Assembly: GCA_030706605.1 (NCBI GenBank)
Contig: JAUZOE010000038.1
Coordinates: 1-41,955 of the forward strand
From: Bacteroidota bacterium
GTDB lineage: Bacteria > Bacteroidota > Bacteroidia > Chitinophagales > Chitinophagaceae
Reading direction: 5' to 3'
Length of the DNA: 41,955 nt
Shown here: positions 41,824 to 41,955 of the stretch, piece after piece
Numbering within the stretch: position 1 is the first letter of the stretch
Layout: the number at the start of each line of letters is the position of its first letter
Translations under genes and position numbers: made by a program
Notes under the pieces: model-generated
The model's database searches: none
What the model saw: the letters and a program-made list of their open reading frames with translations, nothing else
What the model was told of the DNA's origin: nothing

Positions 41824-41955
41824 ACCCAAGTTGCTAATTAAAAAGGACATCGATAAAGAATAATTTTGAGTTACGACACTTAAAAAATCTTTACCGATGC
41901 TTAATGAAGATAAAATTATAGCAATTTTCTGTTTAGTGGATGATCTGCTAAAAGG
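41824..41955 (+). mobile_element. Left end of an IS982-like insertion sequence
   Basis: The element is recognised from its transposase start at 41897. Its left boundary is not certain. ACCCAAGTTGC at 41824 or GAGTTACGACACTT near 41869 could be the terminal inverted repeat. The right end is beyond the window, so the repeat cannot be confirmed. Confidence 0.5.
41897..41955 (+). CDS. IS982-family transposase, N-terminal fragment
   Basis: The frame from the ATG reads MLNEDKIIAIFCLVDDLLKG up to the window edge. The phrase KIIxIFCxVDD is the standard start of IS982 transposases, a DDE family. Only about 20 residues are visible, so intactness cannot be judged. It transcribes away from the DUF2851 gene. 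Confidence 0.75.
   Translation, partial: MLNEDKIIAIFCLVDDLLK

Overview
The window looks like chromosomal DNA of a member of the Bacteroidetes, most likely of the Chitinophagaceae or a close relative. The grounds are low GC; A-rich start regions with few Shine-Dalgarno sequences; promoter -7 boxes of the TAnnTTTG type, the best being TTTG-N18-TATATTTG in front of tRNA-Ala; a Reg_prop/Y_Y_Y sensor kinase; and families frequent in that group (DUF1080, DUF2851, DUF6340-like, LptF/G, FN3-type small proteins). The species cannot be named from the sequence alone.

Layout. 1-2240: the 5' part of a DUF1080 protein runs off the left edge. An alpha/beta hydrolase gene follows, bracketed by two related hairpin repeats that resemble cassette junctions. 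Beyond it lie a perfect 14-bp-arm hairpin and an array of twelve 21-bp units. 2486-5810: small accessory genes, namely an FN3-like protein, a NIPSNAP-like protein, a membrane protein overlapping an exported protein (this pair flanked by diverged direct repeats), and an outer-membrane barrel. 6080-9929: a large sensor kinase and its LuxR-type response regulator. 10246-15802: a stand-alone TrpB2-type tryptophan synthase beta chain with a strong shared terminator, a Gfo/Idh/MocA oxidoreductase plus phytanoyl-CoA dioxygenase-like pair, an OsmC protein and a lipoprotein. 16464-22757: core genes, namely a small conserved-looking protein, tRNA-Ala(GGC), mitochondrial-type citrate synthase, an LptF/G permease, an MmcQ/YjbR protein and an M16 peptidase.

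22871-30243 (minus strand): a tight seven-gene sugar-nucleotide operon. It encodes UDP-glucose dehydrogenase and UDP-xylose synthase (UDP-Glc to UDP-GlcA to UDP-Xyl), a WbpP-type epimerase with a WbpO/TviB-type dehydrogenase (UDP-GlcNAc to UDP-GalNAc to UDP-GalNAcA), RfbC and RfbD (last two steps to dTDP-L-rhamnose) and a DegT-type aminotransferase. No glycosyltransferase, RfbA or RfbB is present, so the operon supplies precursors to a surface-glycan machinery encoded elsewhere. 30620-35136: a probable carbohydrate locus with an ACS-type MFS transporter, a secreted TIM-barrel protein of unassigned family that looks like a GH42-style three-domain enzyme, and an aldo/keto reductase.

35628-38152 (plus strand, isolated among minus-strand genes): a three-gene envelope module with a membrane-anchored di-heme TsdA-like cytochrome, an exported DsrE-like protein with one cysteine, and an exported ModA/SBP_bac_11-like binding protein without any ABC permease or ATPase. 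This is my best candidate for a little-described system, a periplasmic thiosulfate/tetrathionate or related sulfur-redox module. 38247-41763 returns to housekeeping genes (lipoyl synthase, an envelope protein, a second OsmC protein, DUF2851). The right edge holds the first 19 codons of an IS982-like transposase, so an insertion sequence begins there.
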